From positions 1-55,274 of the forward strand of contig JAJTID010000078.1 in NCBI GenBank assembly GCA_021300155.1: a stretch of 55,274 bases of DNA, in the 5' to 3' direction. Origin of the DNA: Pirellula sp. (GTDB lineage: Bacteria; Planctomycetota; Planctomycetia; Pirellulales; Pirellulaceae). The notes beneath the pieces are model-generated. The model ran no database searches and was not told the DNA's origin. It worked only from the letters and a program-made list of their open reading frames with translations. Positions 34,741 through 43,934 of this stretch are shown in pieces; the stretch's first letter is position 1, and the number at the start of each line of letters is the position of its first letter. The position numbers were made by a program, and so were the translations under genes.

Positions 34741-35673
34741 TCATTGATCGATTTGAGCGACTTCGCCACCCGCTTGTGTGCTCAGATTCCGGTAGGTCTG
34801 AATGTCAATGCTGTCACTGATAAAGTGAACAGATGCATCACAATTCAATACCATCACGCCACCCGTATGCCGACTACGTGAAGCAAGTGTATACTGAGCG
34901 ATAGATCCACCATTAATGCAGGGTAACTTGATGGCAGATTGATCGAAGCACGTCCCTCTGTCTGGTGCACGGCTATTTGGGGGTAGGTTTGTACTTATTT
35001 GATAACACGAAGAATCTTCGTTCCAAGGACGGCCGCGTCGATCGATGGCTCCTCCCGCTGGCGAAGGCGCTTGAAGCATTTCCAGCATTGCAAATGTGTT
35101 CGAAGTCCCATCGGCGATGTCAGAAAATCGAGCACCATACAGCCAATAGTAGGGACCTTGCTGAAGCGGATTCGCCACCATTTGAGTTCCAGAGCCCCAG
35201 TTTACACCATAGTTGCCTTTATAATCCCTTTGTGGGTTTGTCTCCATTCGTTGCACGGTATCGCTCGGGCATTGCCAAACCGACAAGAAACCGAAAACCA
35301 CCTCGTGATTTGCGGCTGGCTGATCATGCCAATTGATTCTGTCATCATAAACAGCCCCACGATTTCCTTGTTCCAAAACCGCAAGCATATGCCGGATGAA
35401 AGGAGTTCGTTTCGTGAATGGCTGCCGACCATCATTTACATACGCTCCATCACTGGGGCGTCTGCCGATCGCGCCCGTTGGAAATCTTTTCGCCATATCT
35501 GAATAGTTGTGCATCGCAATCCCGAGCTGATGAAGATTGTTCGAGCATTGCATTCGCCGGGCCGCCTCTCGAGCTGCTTGAACGGCAGGCAACAAAAGAC
35601 CTACAAGAATTCCGATAATGGCAATGACCACTAACAATTCAACCAACGTAAATCCGATTCGAGGACTTTTCAT
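34741..35673 (-). CDS. DUF1559 pseudopilin-like protein
   Basis: The 310-residue protein starts at 35673 with MKSPRIGFTLVELLVVIAII and LLLPAVQAAREAARRMQCSN, the prepilin-like leader and DUF1559 helix. The C-terminal motif is ASRSRHTGGVMVLNCDASVH, the His-x-Gly...Asp pattern of the family. It is a second, clearly diverged copy relative to the one at 23988-25010. The downstream lipoprotein is coupled to it. Confidence 0.93.
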   Translation of the reverse strand: MKSPRIGFTLVELLVVIAIIGILVGLLLPAVQAAREAARRMQCSNNLHQLGIAMHNYSDMAKRFPTGAIGRRPSDGAYVNDGRQPFTKRTPFIRHMLAVLEQGNRGAVYDDRINWHDQPAANHEVVFGFLSVWQCPSDTVQRMETNPQRDYKGNYGVNWGSGTQMVANPLQQGPYYWLYGARFSDIADGTSNTFAMLEMLQAPSPAGGAIDRRGRPWNEDSSCYQISTNLPPNSRAPDRGTCFDQSAIKLPCINGGSIAQYTLASRSRHTGGVMVLNCDASVHFISDSIDIQTYRNLSTQAGGEVAQIDQ

Positions 35674-36058
35674 GACGCTAACGACTCCAGTAGGGAAGGG
35701 CGGCAAAACTGATAATAGTGGCTCTCAAGGGTAGACGCAATCTCACAGGCAAGGGTCGGGAAATAATCAACCCGAATGACGCCAGGTTCGACGGATTTTT
35801 GCATTGAGCGATAAAATCCCCAGGCGCGATGTTCACCTTTGCAAAAAACGGCCCGTCCACAATGAAAGCCAACAAACACGGATTTCCCGAACCATCTACG
35901 GACATGTCGGAAGCGAAGCAAAGATGCTACCATACGCAGAAAGAGATCTCGCGAACGCCACAATACCGTGGTGGTCCATCTATCTCTCATCCTAAGTCCA
36001 ATCGGAAGCCATCCGAAATCCACACTTGAGACAAAATCCTCTTTCGAAGAATCAACCT
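35674..36058. other. Divergent intergenic region
   Basis: This 385-base gap lies between the divergent DUF1559 and enolase-superfamily genes and must hold both promoters. Open frames inside it have no recognisable pattern, and I see no RNA gene, repeat or clear promoter boxes. Confidence 0.4.
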
Positions 36059-37162
36059 ATGAAAATTGCTCGCGTGTTTGCCCATCGAGTTGAACTCCCG
36101 TTAATTGAGGGAACGTACAAGTGGTCTGGGGGAAAGTCGGTCTCTATTTTTGACAGCACCATCGTCGGAGTAGAGACAGACTGTGGCTTGGTCGGTTTTG
36201 GCGAAGTATGCCCATTAGGCCCATTTTATCTACCTGCATACGCAGAAGGGGTTCGCTCAGGACTCCGCGAACTGGCCCCGCATTTGCTCGGATTTGATCC
36301 ACGCGAGATTGGGAAACTGAATCATAGGATGGACGCTGCACTCAAAGGACATCCATACGTGAAGTCGGGGATCGACATCGCTTGCTGGGATATTCTCGGG
36401 AAAGCCACAGGCTTGCCCGTTTGCATGCTCATGGGTGGACGTTTTGGCGACAGTATTCGTCTATACCGCGCGATCTCTCAGGAGACAGCGGAGACGATGG
36501 CGAAAAAAGTAGCTGGCTATCGAGCAGAGGGTTACACACGATTTCAATTGAAGGTTGGAGGAGATCCTGACACAGATATTGAACGCATTCATGCCGTTCG
36601 TGCGATGCTAAGCCCAAGCGATCGATTAGTCGCCGACGCGAACACAGGTTGGACCCAGCACGAAGCGATGCGAGTAGTCAAGGCTGTTCGCGATGTAGAT
36701 GTGTATATAGAACAACCTTGCCTAACGTACGAAGAATGTCTTTCCGTTCGGAGACACACAGACCATCCATTTGTTCTAGATGAAAACATCGATAGTCTTG
36801 ACAATCTACTACGTGGAAAAGCGGATTTGGCCATGGATGTCGTCAATCTAAAAATAAGTAAGCTCGGTGGTCTAACGAAAACAAAACAAGCGAGAGACCT
36901 TTGCGTGTCGATGGGGATTGCGATGACACTCGAAGACAGCTGGGGAGGGGATATTACGACCGCAGCCATTGCTCACTTGGCACACAGTACACCGGAAGAG
37001 TTCCGATTCACCAGTACAGACTTCAACAGTTATGTCACAGTCAGTACCGCCGAAGGAGCTCCAGCCCGTGTGCGCGGCTTTATGAAAGCGAGCGAGTCTT
37101 CAGGTCTAGGAATAACACCGCGAATGGATGTCTTAGGTCCTCGCTCAGTCGATGTGCATTGA
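36059..37162 (+). CDS. Enolase-superfamily dehydratase, cis-3-hydroxyproline dehydratase-like
   Basis: The 367-residue protein is a mandelate racemase/muconate lactonizing-type enzyme. Catalytic Lys165 lies in FQLKVGGDP. Metal ligands are Asp193 (VADANTGW), Glu218 (YIEQPC) and Asp241 (LDENIDS), and the second catalytic Lys (265/268) is in [17 protein letters not shown]. The stretch [20 protein letters not shown] resembles cis-3-hydroxy-L-proline dehydratases, but related epimerases share much of it. The ATG at 36059 starts directly at the capping domain ([15 protein letters not shown]). It would act in the cytoplasm on an amino-acid or sugar-acid substrate. No pathway partner is adjacent. Confidence 0.85.
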   Translation: MKIARVFAHRVELPLIEGTYKWSGGKSVSIFDSTIVGVETDCGLVGFGEVCPLGPFYLPAYAEGVRSGLRELAPHLLGFDPREIGKLNHRMDAALKGHPYVKSGIDIACWDILGKATGLPVCMLMGGRFGDSIRLYRAISQETAETMAKKVAGYRAEGYTRFQLKVGGDPDTDIERIHAVRAMLSPSDRLVADANTGWTQHEAMRVVKAVRDVDVYIEQPCLTYEECLSVRRHTDHPFVLDENIDSLDNLLRGKADLAMDVVNLKISKLGGLTKTKQARDLCVSMGIAMTLEDSWGGDITTAAIAHLAHSTPEEFRFTSTDFNSYVTVSTAEGAPARVRGFMKASESSGLGITPRMDVLGPRSVDVH

Positions 37163-37216
37163 ACAAGAAAAGCTTTTACTGACGGGGCGTTCATGAACTG
37201 AGAAAGACAAGACTGA

Positions 37217-38932
37217 CTAGTCTTTCCCGTAGTGTTTGACTTTTTCCCAATACTGCTCGAAAGCGTTTTCCTTCTGAAATTCAGGACTATTGTCTTGATC
37301 GTGACATTCAAGACACTTGTCTCGAGCTTTCTCAAGTGGAAGTTGCATTTCCTCTCGAAGTTTCAAGAGCGTCGCCTTTGTGGCTTGAACGTCGCCAGAT
37401 TCTGCATCAGCGTGATTTTTGCCAGGACCGTGGCAGTTTTCGCACCCGTTTGCCACCATGTGTGGCGAAGATTCTAGCGACTCAAAACCCGTCTTATAAT
37501 GAAAGTATTTCTGTGGATTCCAACCTGTTGTATGGCAGGATAGGCACTCCGGGTCGAAGTGTCGTGGCAACGATCGCTCGGGTGGCTGAACGATGGACTC
37601 GGTTGCGTGAACATGTGGCGTCTCCTTCCAAATATCAAATGCGGTCGTGTGACATTCACCACACTTCTCAGATCCCACAAACTCACGACCTGTGGGATGC
37701 AATTGCGGCTTCAGCCCCAGTCCCTTGAAGCCCTCTGCCTTCAATTGGTCCTGATACTTTCCGAACAACTCTGACATCCGGGGCGAGTCCTCAAATTGCG
37801 AGCTCAAAGCAATTCTCTGGTATCGCAGCTCCTCGCCCGCAAACAACCCGACAATTCCGGCGTACATTCCTTTGGCCCCCACCTGAATCATTTGGGATTT
37901 TGTTCCCTCAATGAGTTCTGGTCGATACGTGGGTTCCCCAAAGCCCCCCGATGTTACGATCAGCTGGAAGTCTGGTACTTCCCTAGCAATTTGCCGACTC
38001 TCTTCCAACGATGCATTCGCAAGAAGAACGTGGAAATCGCATTTCTCATCGCGAATTTTAAGCACCACCTTCTTCAATGAATCTATCGCAGGAGAAATTT
38101 TTACGCCTTCTTCCTGCTGATTCTGCTGTACTTTCTTGGCGTTCTCATCACCAATTACTCCGGTGATCGCAATCCGCTTCTTGCCAATTTTGATGATTTT
38201 GTATTGCATATCCATTTCTGGAAACACCGAAACGTTTGCTGACACGTAGAGTGGATTGCTTTTACCTTCAGCATCCGGCGTGGTATTGATCAATTGATAG
38301 ACCAGTGTTTCTGCGTACATGTTGAGATCGTATTCGCCAAAGGTGGTGGCAGCATACCCCATCATTTCAAGAGCTTTACCGGTCCACTCGAACTTGATGT
38401 TATTCTGTTTGCCGAAATCTCTTACTTGATTCCCAGCATCGACTGGAACAATATTCCAACCGCGTCCTTTCAACGACGTCAGCAAAGAATCCCGTCGCAT
38501 GAGACCGCCCTTTTGATTCTCCAGTCCTGTGCACCCGCACGGCTCCATGTAACCATACTGCATGCCAGACACGAAGAATACAGCCCACGGGTCGTTCCAA
38601 TCAGGAGCAATGACTTGATTGCGCTCCTCATTCGTCGCCACATTGATGGGAGCCCCAGCGGTCTGAGCTACCTTACTATCAATTTTGGTGGCTGGAAACT
38701 CCGGTTTTTGAACTTTCTGTTCCTGAACTTGGGGGGAAGACGCGGTTGCGGGATCTTGAATAGAACCGATTCTGATTTGAACTTTGCCCTTTTGCACAGT
38801 CGAATTCTTCGGTGGTTCACCGTTTGAGTTCACCAATGGCAGCAAAACGGAAGTTGCCGTGACCAAGGATGCCACCATAAAGGCGCGAACCGCTGACCTA
38901 CGATGGCATTTCGAGAGTTTCCAGGACATCAT
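37217..38932 (-). CDS. Tetraheme cytochrome with 5'-nucleotidase-like N-domain
   Basis: The 571-residue exported protein combines two modules. Residues about 110-380 resemble the metallophosphatase domain of the UshA/5'-nucleotidase family (FFVSGMQYGYMEPCGCTG, NIVPVDAGNQVRDFG, YAATTFGEYDLNMYAETLVY), but the usual Asp-x-His and Gly-Asn-His-Asp signatures are altered, so hydrolase activity is doubtful. Residues 410-571 carry four c-type heme motifs: CGECH, CLSCH, CENCH and CLECH, like cytochrome c-554 family proteins. A hydrophobic leader (VRAFMVASLVTATSVLLPL) supports export. Probably takes part in extracytoplasmic electron transfer. It stands alone, 150 bases from the DUF1573 gene. Confidence 0.87.
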   Translation of the reverse strand: MMSWKLSKCHRRSAVRAFMVASLVTATSVLLPLVNSNGEPPKNSTVQKGKVQIRIGSIQDPATASSPQVQEQKVQKPEFPATKIDSKVAQTAGAPINVATNEERNQVIAPDWNDPWAVFFVSGMQYGYMEPCGCTGLENQKGGLMRRDSLLTSLKGRGWNIVPVDAGNQVRDFGKQNNIKFEWTGKALEMMGYAATTFGEYDLNMYAETLVYQLINTTPDAEGKSNPLYVSANVSVFPEMDMQYKIIKIGKKRIAITGVIGDENAKKVQQNQQEEGVKISPAIDSLKKVVLKIRDEKCDFHVLLANASLEESRQIAREVPDFQLIVTSGGFGEPTYRPELIEGTKSQMIQVGAKGMYAGIVGLFAGEELRYQRIALSSQFEDSPRMSELFGKYQDQLKAEGFKGLGLKPQLHPTGREFVGSEKCGECHTTAFDIWKETPHVHATESIVQPPERSLPRHFDPECLSCHTTGWNPQKYFHYKTGFESLESSPHMVANGCENCHGPGKNHADAESGDVQATKATLLKLREEMQLPLEKARDKCLECHDQDNSPEFQKENAFEQYWEKVKHYGKD

Positions 38933-39082
38933 TCACCCAATAATCCCTAAACCGACTTGATAGCAATACAGCGGGACGCACACTTGCGATCTAACCTAAG
39001 ATCGGTCAAACAAGCATTGGACGTTAGATAAGAAAACCCAAAATCATTACGATAGCTAAGCATTTGCGACGGTGACTATCAG

Positions 39083-40288
39083 TTACTCTAACTTAATGCG
39101 TACAAAAATAGACTCTTCGGGTGAGTCCACCATGTTCGTATCGAAGACAACCTTTCCAAAATCTTTACCGTGATTTCCATTGAGCTCGATAGGACCTGCA
39201 CCCGCAGGAATCTCCAAAGTGATTGGAAATATTTTCTGAGTTTTTGAAACTTTCGGTTCGCCCACGGAAACGTTCAGAATCTTGGCCAACGATTCCGGCG
39301 CGATTCGCTTGAGAGTGATGCTAGCGTCTGCATTATCCGCAGTCTTAACTGCGAGCATGATTACCCTTTTTAGACTCGACTGGGACGATCCTACTCCCAT
39401 GTTCAACGTATCTTTCTCCTCATCGTAGTCGTTGCCTGCGATAACACGAATTGGATTAACACACCGCCCCGCAATCTTGAAAGAAACCGTTTCGACATCA
39501 CCACTCGCGTTGTCATTATCCTTCCGGAACACAAGCTCAGTGGAGATGTTCCCAGAGGGGATTCCTTTTAGAAGCTTGATTTTGAATTCGATCACTTGTT
39601 TGGCCGATGCGAATTTTGGAAACTCGCCCGGTTCAGGTGTGCGTGCAGGGAGGATCTCATAATGAATCTTCTTCGCTAGTTCTGGGTCGGCAATGCTTGT
39701 CGACTGAAACTCGATCGGAGTATCTTCGAGATTGAACATACGCCCTATATACTCCGATTCGTCGTTGGAGAGAAAATCGCCTAAAAACAAGGCAGGCGGT
39801 TCAAAAGATAGCGGCTGACCAACTCGGCCTCGAATGGTCAGTTTCACCTCTTCTTGTTCTCGAGCGGATGTGCCGATAGTCGCTGTCTGCGCGAAATCTT
39901 CCATTCCTTCTACGATCCACTCCAGTTCCACCTCCGTCTCTGCTTTTGGTTCGAGCGTCGCCTTTTCGAATTTTCCTACCGTGCATTTACAACTACTATT
40001 CTTAAACCAAATATCGATTGGTTGCTCGCCCACATTCTTGAATACAAACTTGTGACTGCGACGCGTGCCTCGCTTCATCGTTCCAAAGTCAAGTTGCGTA
40101 CCCCCAATCACTTCAACGCGTCCAGGTTTCTTTGCGTTTGGGTCAGAGATCGTCTCGATGACCTTATCCATGTTTTCTTCTACGCCGGAAACATTCTTCC
40201 AGCCGCGAGTGCTTCTCGCATGCTCCCAAGTCGCAGCTCCGAAACCCAAGCCGACACATAAAACAATCAAGAAAATCGCAATCTTCAT
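39083..40288 (-). CDS. DUF1573 domain exported protein
   Basis: The 401-residue protein starts with a signal peptide (MKIAIFLIVLCVGLGFGAAT). Residues about 65-130 form a DUF1573 immunoglobulin-like domain (DFGTMKRGTRRSHKFVFKNV, then KNSSCKCTVGKFEKATLEP), with the Cys-x-Cys in place of the more usual Cys-Gly-Cys. The remainder is further beta-sandwich sequence. DUF1573 proteins are abundant in planctomycetes; function is unknown, a structural or binding role outside the cytoplasm is likely. It is downstream of the O-antigen ligase gene with a short gap. Confidence 0.88.
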   Translation of the reverse strand: MKIAIFLIVLCVGLGFGAATWEHARSTRGWKNVSGVEENMDKVIETISDPNAKKPGRVEVIGGTQLDFGTMKRGTRRSHKFVFKNVGEQPIDIWFKNSSCKCTVGKFEKATLEPKAETEVELEWIVEGMEDFAQTATIGTSAREQEEVKLTIRGRVGQPLSFEPPALFLGDFLSNDESEYIGRMFNLEDTPIEFQSTSIADPELAKKIHYEILPARTPEPGEFPKFASAKQVIEFKIKLLKGIPSGNISTELVFRKDNDNASGDVETVSFKIAGRCVNPIRVIAGNDYDEEKDTLNMGVGSSQSSLKRVIMLAVKTADNADASITLKRIAPESLAKILNVSVGEPKVSKTQKIFPITLEIPAGAGPIELNGNHGKDFGKVVFDTNMVDSPEESIFVRIKLE

Positions 40289-40306
40289 TTTCGGTCCGTA
40301 TTTAGG

Positions 40307-42691
40307 TCAGAGTCCGTCAGCCGTTCTCGATTTTGACATTTGCGGCAGACTACGCAATCGTTGAAAGAGCGGTTCACCCCGTACCTGATTCGGGGCTCCA
40401 GCAACTCGATCATTCTCTTGAAACGTCCCAAAAATGGAATGAGAGCCTCGAGGAACTCTCACGGCGGCCAATCGCAACTTGCGATCCAAGTGTGGGTTGG
40501 CTATGTCGATTTCTTCAACGATATCGAGCCGATCGGAAGCCTCTTTCCATTCTCCAGTTTGGGCTTCCAAAACGGCTGCCTGCAACTGGAGTTGGATCGA
40601 CGAAGGATACTGCGAAACCGCTTCTTCTGCTGTCGTCTTCGCTCGAGCCAACAACTCCAAACTTCGATCGGGTTCACGAGTCTCCAAGAAATCAACTAAC
40701 TGCAAATCCCATTCGACACATCGATCTTTCGAATTCGGTTGGTTTCGATCTCGCTCTAGCAATTCCCGCCGCGCCCGTTCATACACCGCAAACCATGCGT
40801 TCCTCGCACCACTGCTGATTCGAGAATCCATGATTCGTACCGAACATATCCCCAAGATGCGATCGGCAAGAACCGGCGAGAAACGATGCAACGCAAGCGC
40901 GGACTCGACGCTCTCAAGATCCAATCGCAGAGGATCTGTGAACTGCATTTCGTTTTCCCAGGAAGCCAACCGAACTTCTGGAACATAGGTCGAATATGCA
41001 AACGCCCCACAAGCAACTATCCAGCCACCGAAACTCAGGACAGGAAAGTGTTTCGACACTCCGAAGGTACTCGTAAGATTCCGCGATTGTCCAACGAGGA
41101 TCAGTGCAATCGCAACCGCGGCCGTATTCATCGTCCCAGGTTGCATCCATCCTCCTGAAAAACAAAGATGCAATCCTGTGACAGTGCAGACCAAAAATCC
41201 GAGCATTGACATATTCTCTGTGACGAATCTGACCCATATCTCAGAACGAAGCATGCTCGCAACAATTGCTGTGTGGGAAACAAAAAGGAAACAACTAATA
41301 GCCGTGTCGAGATCCGATGAGAACAATAATGTCATCCCTAGAGTCGCAACAGACGCAACCATCATGCCGATGCTAATCCACGCGATTGGATGGGTTGCTC
41401 TCGCTTGCTGTTGATGCCACTTACCATCGCTCGATTGCTGCGATGGATATCTCCAATGTCGAATACCAGAGATCGTAAGATAGACGGATCCCAGGATCGT
41501 TATCATCAAACCGGGTAAACCTGCATCTGTCGCAATCTCGATCCACATGTTATGAGGATCGGCAGGTGTTTCGGATGCAGTGATAGATTTAACATGCGGA
41601 TACACCGACTGAAAGTTCAGGGATCCATACCCAAACCACGGACTTCTTCCGATTAACTGCATCGCGCCGTTCCAGTAATCGGCTCGATAGGCTAACGACT
41701 TGCCAGCTTCTAGGACGATCAACGGGTCTCTCCAAACAACAAAACCAAATGGAATCGCTATAGCCGCGAGAGCAGCGATTACCCACTTAAGAGAATTTCT
41801 CTGAAGTACGATTTTGCTATACATGCACACGATCATCAGCAACCCTGCTAACATCGCTATCCATGCAGTACGACTCTTCGTCAAAAGAAGAGCCATACCA
41901 AGTAGCACCACAACACCACCAATCAATGCCAAATAGAACCGAGGATTTCCATGCGGGATTCCCGAACTGGCGTTGCGATCGCTAGATGAATCGGAATCTT
42001 TTCGGAAAAAGTACCACACACCTGCTAGACATGCGACAACCGACCATGGGGCGACGAAACCAGCAAGTGAGTTCGTTAAATTGAAGGGCCCCATTGGCTC
42101 AGCACTCATGACCCGATTATAGAATTGCAAAGCCATGGCCGTGCCCTGCTCTATCCCTTCCGACTGAAGAAATGGGGTGGGGTCGTCTTTAAACTGCGAA
42201 CGTATCCGAGGCATGCTCACCATGAATTGGTACAGCGCATAAACACTTGATCCAACCGCCAATCCCAAAATCCAGCGAGCCATAGCGGCTAAACGTAGAG
42301 GATCGGCTGCGTGATGAACACATGCGCTAGTTACTCCGACGATGGCAATGGTCTGCCAAAATCCCAGCAGCGCCGTTTGCCCATTGCTCCCTCCGGCCAA
42401 TGCCACAATCTCACAAATGGCGAGCCAAATACAAAAGACCAAGACCAAAGCGCTAAACAGGTGAGGTATACCTTTCCACTGCGGATTGCATGCACGCGCT
42501 GCCGCTGTGCAGAATCCGATCGCGAGCCCCAGGACGATCAACGCCAGTGAATTACCTGACATCACCCCCGTCGCATCGCATGGGTTCCATTGTGAAATAA
42601 ATAGATACAATCCAAGCAACCCCTGGGAAATCTTGTCTGGCAGAGCAAGCACGAAAGAGGGCTTTTGCAAATCATTGTTAGCAGTACTCAC
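40307..42691 (-). CDS. O-antigen ligase family protein with C-terminal helical domain
   Basis: The 794-residue membrane protein has about twelve hydrophobic helices and the O-antigen ligase (Wzy_C) core around LLTKSRTAWIAMLAGLLMIV and the motif WFGYGSLNFQSVYPHVKS, then PADPHNMWIEIATDAGLPGL. The last 200 residues are soluble and helical with TPR-like pairing (LLARAKTTAEEAVSQYPSSI). Such proteins polymerise or transfer sugar chains at the outer face of the cytoplasmic membrane. The GTG at 42691 is chosen because it overlaps the stop of the glycosyl-phosphate transferase gene (GTGA). The two likely serve one surface-glycan pathway. Confidence 0.87.
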   Translation of the reverse strand: MSTANNDLQKPSFVLALPDKISQGLLGLYLFISQWNPCDATGVMSGNSLALIVLGLAIGFCTAAARACNPQWKGIPHLFSALVLVFCIWLAICEIVALAGGSNGQTALLGFWQTIAIVGVTSACVHHAADPLRLAAMARWILGLAVGSSVYALYQFMVSMPRIRSQFKDDPTPFLQSEGIEQGTAMALQFYNRVMSAEPMGPFNLTNSLAGFVAPWSVVACLAGVWYFFRKDSDSSSDRNASSGIPHGNPRFYLALIGGVVVLLGMALLLTKSRTAWIAMLAGLLMIVCMYSKIVLQRNSLKWVIAALAAIAIPFGFVVWRDPLIVLEAGKSLAYRADYWNGAMQLIGRSPWFGYGSLNFQSVYPHVKSITASETPADPHNMWIEIATDAGLPGLMITILGSVYLTISGIRHWRYPSQQSSDGKWHQQQARATHPIAWISIGMMVASVATLGMTLLFSSDLDTAISCFLFVSHTAIVASMLRSEIWVRFVTENMSMLGFLVCTVTGLHLCFSGGWMQPGTMNTAAVAIALILVGQSRNLTSTFGVSKHFPVLSFGGWIVACGAFAYSTYVPEVRLASWENEMQFTDPLRLDLESVESALALHRFSPVLADRILGICSVRIMDSRISSGARNAWFAVYERARRELLERDRNQPNSKDRCVEWDLQLVDFLETREPDRSLELLARAKTTAEEAVSQYPSSIQLQLQAAVLEAQTGEWKEASDRLDIVEEIDIANPHLDRKLRLAAVRVPRGSHSIFGTFQENDRVAGAPNQVRGEPLFQRLRSLPQMSKSRTADGL

Positions 42692-43869
42692 TTCGTTGAT
42701 TCCTTCTCGGGGAATCCAGGTTCGATCGGTTTTGGGATTGTCTTTCGTAGTAATCCTTCTATCACACTTACCAGTCCAAGCATGCAAACGACGATGGCAA
42801 TCACCAAGACAGCACCGACAAGATCCGTTCTCGGCAACAACAACGCTCCGATAGAGCAGGTCAGTGTTGCCAGATGAATCGCCACCACAGCTTGCTCTTT
42901 ACTCAACCCCATGTCGACAAGTCGATGCGAGAAGTGCCTTTTGTCCGCTTGAAATGGACTTCGTCCTTCTCGCAGTCTCACGAAAACGACACTGACCGTG
43001 TCATAGATCGGAATAGCCAAAAGACAAAGTGGTGCGAGAACAGAATGTGGTGTCGTACCTCGTGCGTCAACGTACGTTGCCAAAAGGGTCGACACAGCAA
43101 TCCAATAACCTACAAAATAACTGCCAGCATCCCCCATAAAAATCGAAGCGGGTGGCCAATTGTATCTTAAAAATCCGATCAATCCGCCGAACAGCACCAG
43201 CAACATCGCTGCAACGAACAACTGGGGCTGGCCTCTCGATTCCTCGCTCGTCATTAACAACATCAAAGATAACATCCCACAAACGATCGTCGCAACACCC
43301 GCGCTCAATCCATCCATGTTGTCGAGCATATTGAAGGAGTTAATCAAGAGTACTATCCACAGGACACTTAAGATCGACGTTAGCCAGGGTAGCTGAATAA
43401 ACGCAGTAAACTGAAGGTTCTGACCATAGACAACCGCTCCTGCAACAACAAACTCAATCAGCAGTCGAGGTTGCCAGGGCAATCCGAAGCGATCATCCAA
43501 AAGTCCTAATCCGGCCAGGGCGATTCCACCACCAACCAAAACCGCAAATTGCGGCAGCCGGCTCAAAAGACCTGGCAAGTAAGATCGGATCGACTCGGGT
43601 AGAACGCTTCCGATTAACGACCGCTCACCATTCGAAATCCACGTGAACAAAGCTCCGATCGCAAAAGTCATTAAGACTCCACTCGCGATGCCTATTCCTC
43701 CACCTCGAGGAATAGGAGTCGTGTGAACTTTTCTTTCACTGGGCTGATCCATCAATCCCAATTGCAACGCATTTTTTCGCACCCAACCTACGACAAACAA
43801 CGAGATGAGAAACGATGGAACGGCAGTCACAGCCAGAACGCAAACTGCGATAAACAGATCATTGGTCAT
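42688..43869 (-). CDS. WecA/MraY-type undecaprenyl-phosphate sugar-1-phosphate transferase
   Basis: The 393-residue integral membrane protein begins the lipid-linked synthesis of a surface glycan by moving a sugar-1-phosphate onto undecaprenyl phosphate. Diagnostic motifs are present: DQPSERKVHTTPIPRGGGIG near the N-terminus, the Asp-Asp pair GLGLLDDRFGLPW, NSFNMLDNMDGLSAGVAT, PASIFMGDAGSYFVGY and the His motif DKRHFSHRLVDMGLSKEQAV. The pattern fits WecA-type enzymes (GlcNAc or similar) rather than MraY. It is translationally coupled to the O-antigen ligase. Confidence 0.92.
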   Translation of the reverse strand: MTNDLFIAVCVLAVTAVPSFLISLFVVGWVRKNALQLGLMDQPSERKVHTTPIPRGGGIGIASGVLMTFAIGALFTWISNGERSLIGSVLPESIRSYLPGLLSRLPQFAVLVGGGIALAGLGLLDDRFGLPWQPRLLIEFVVAGAVVYGQNLQFTAFIQLPWLTSILSVLWIVLLINSFNMLDNMDGLSAGVATIVCGMLSLMLLMTSEESRGQPQLFVAAMLLVLFGGLIGFLRYNWPPASIFMGDAGSYFVGYWIAVSTLLATYVDARGTTPHSVLAPLCLLAIPIYDTVSVVFVRLREGRSPFQADKRHFSHRLVDMGLSKEQAVVAIHLATLTCSIGALLLPRTDLVGAVLVIAIVVCMLGLVSVIEGLLRKTIPKPIEPGFPEKESTK

Positions 43870-43934
43870 TAACAGATGGGTCCGAGCTCGGGAGAAAAGA
43901 TGCCACCACTGGCTCCCTGATTATAGACGAGCTT

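Noticed and set aside
35670-36023. Minus-strand 117-codon frame upstream of DUF1559
   Set aside because: It has no recognisable pattern, lies in a divergent promoter region and has an atypical, Arg/Phe/Trp-rich composition.
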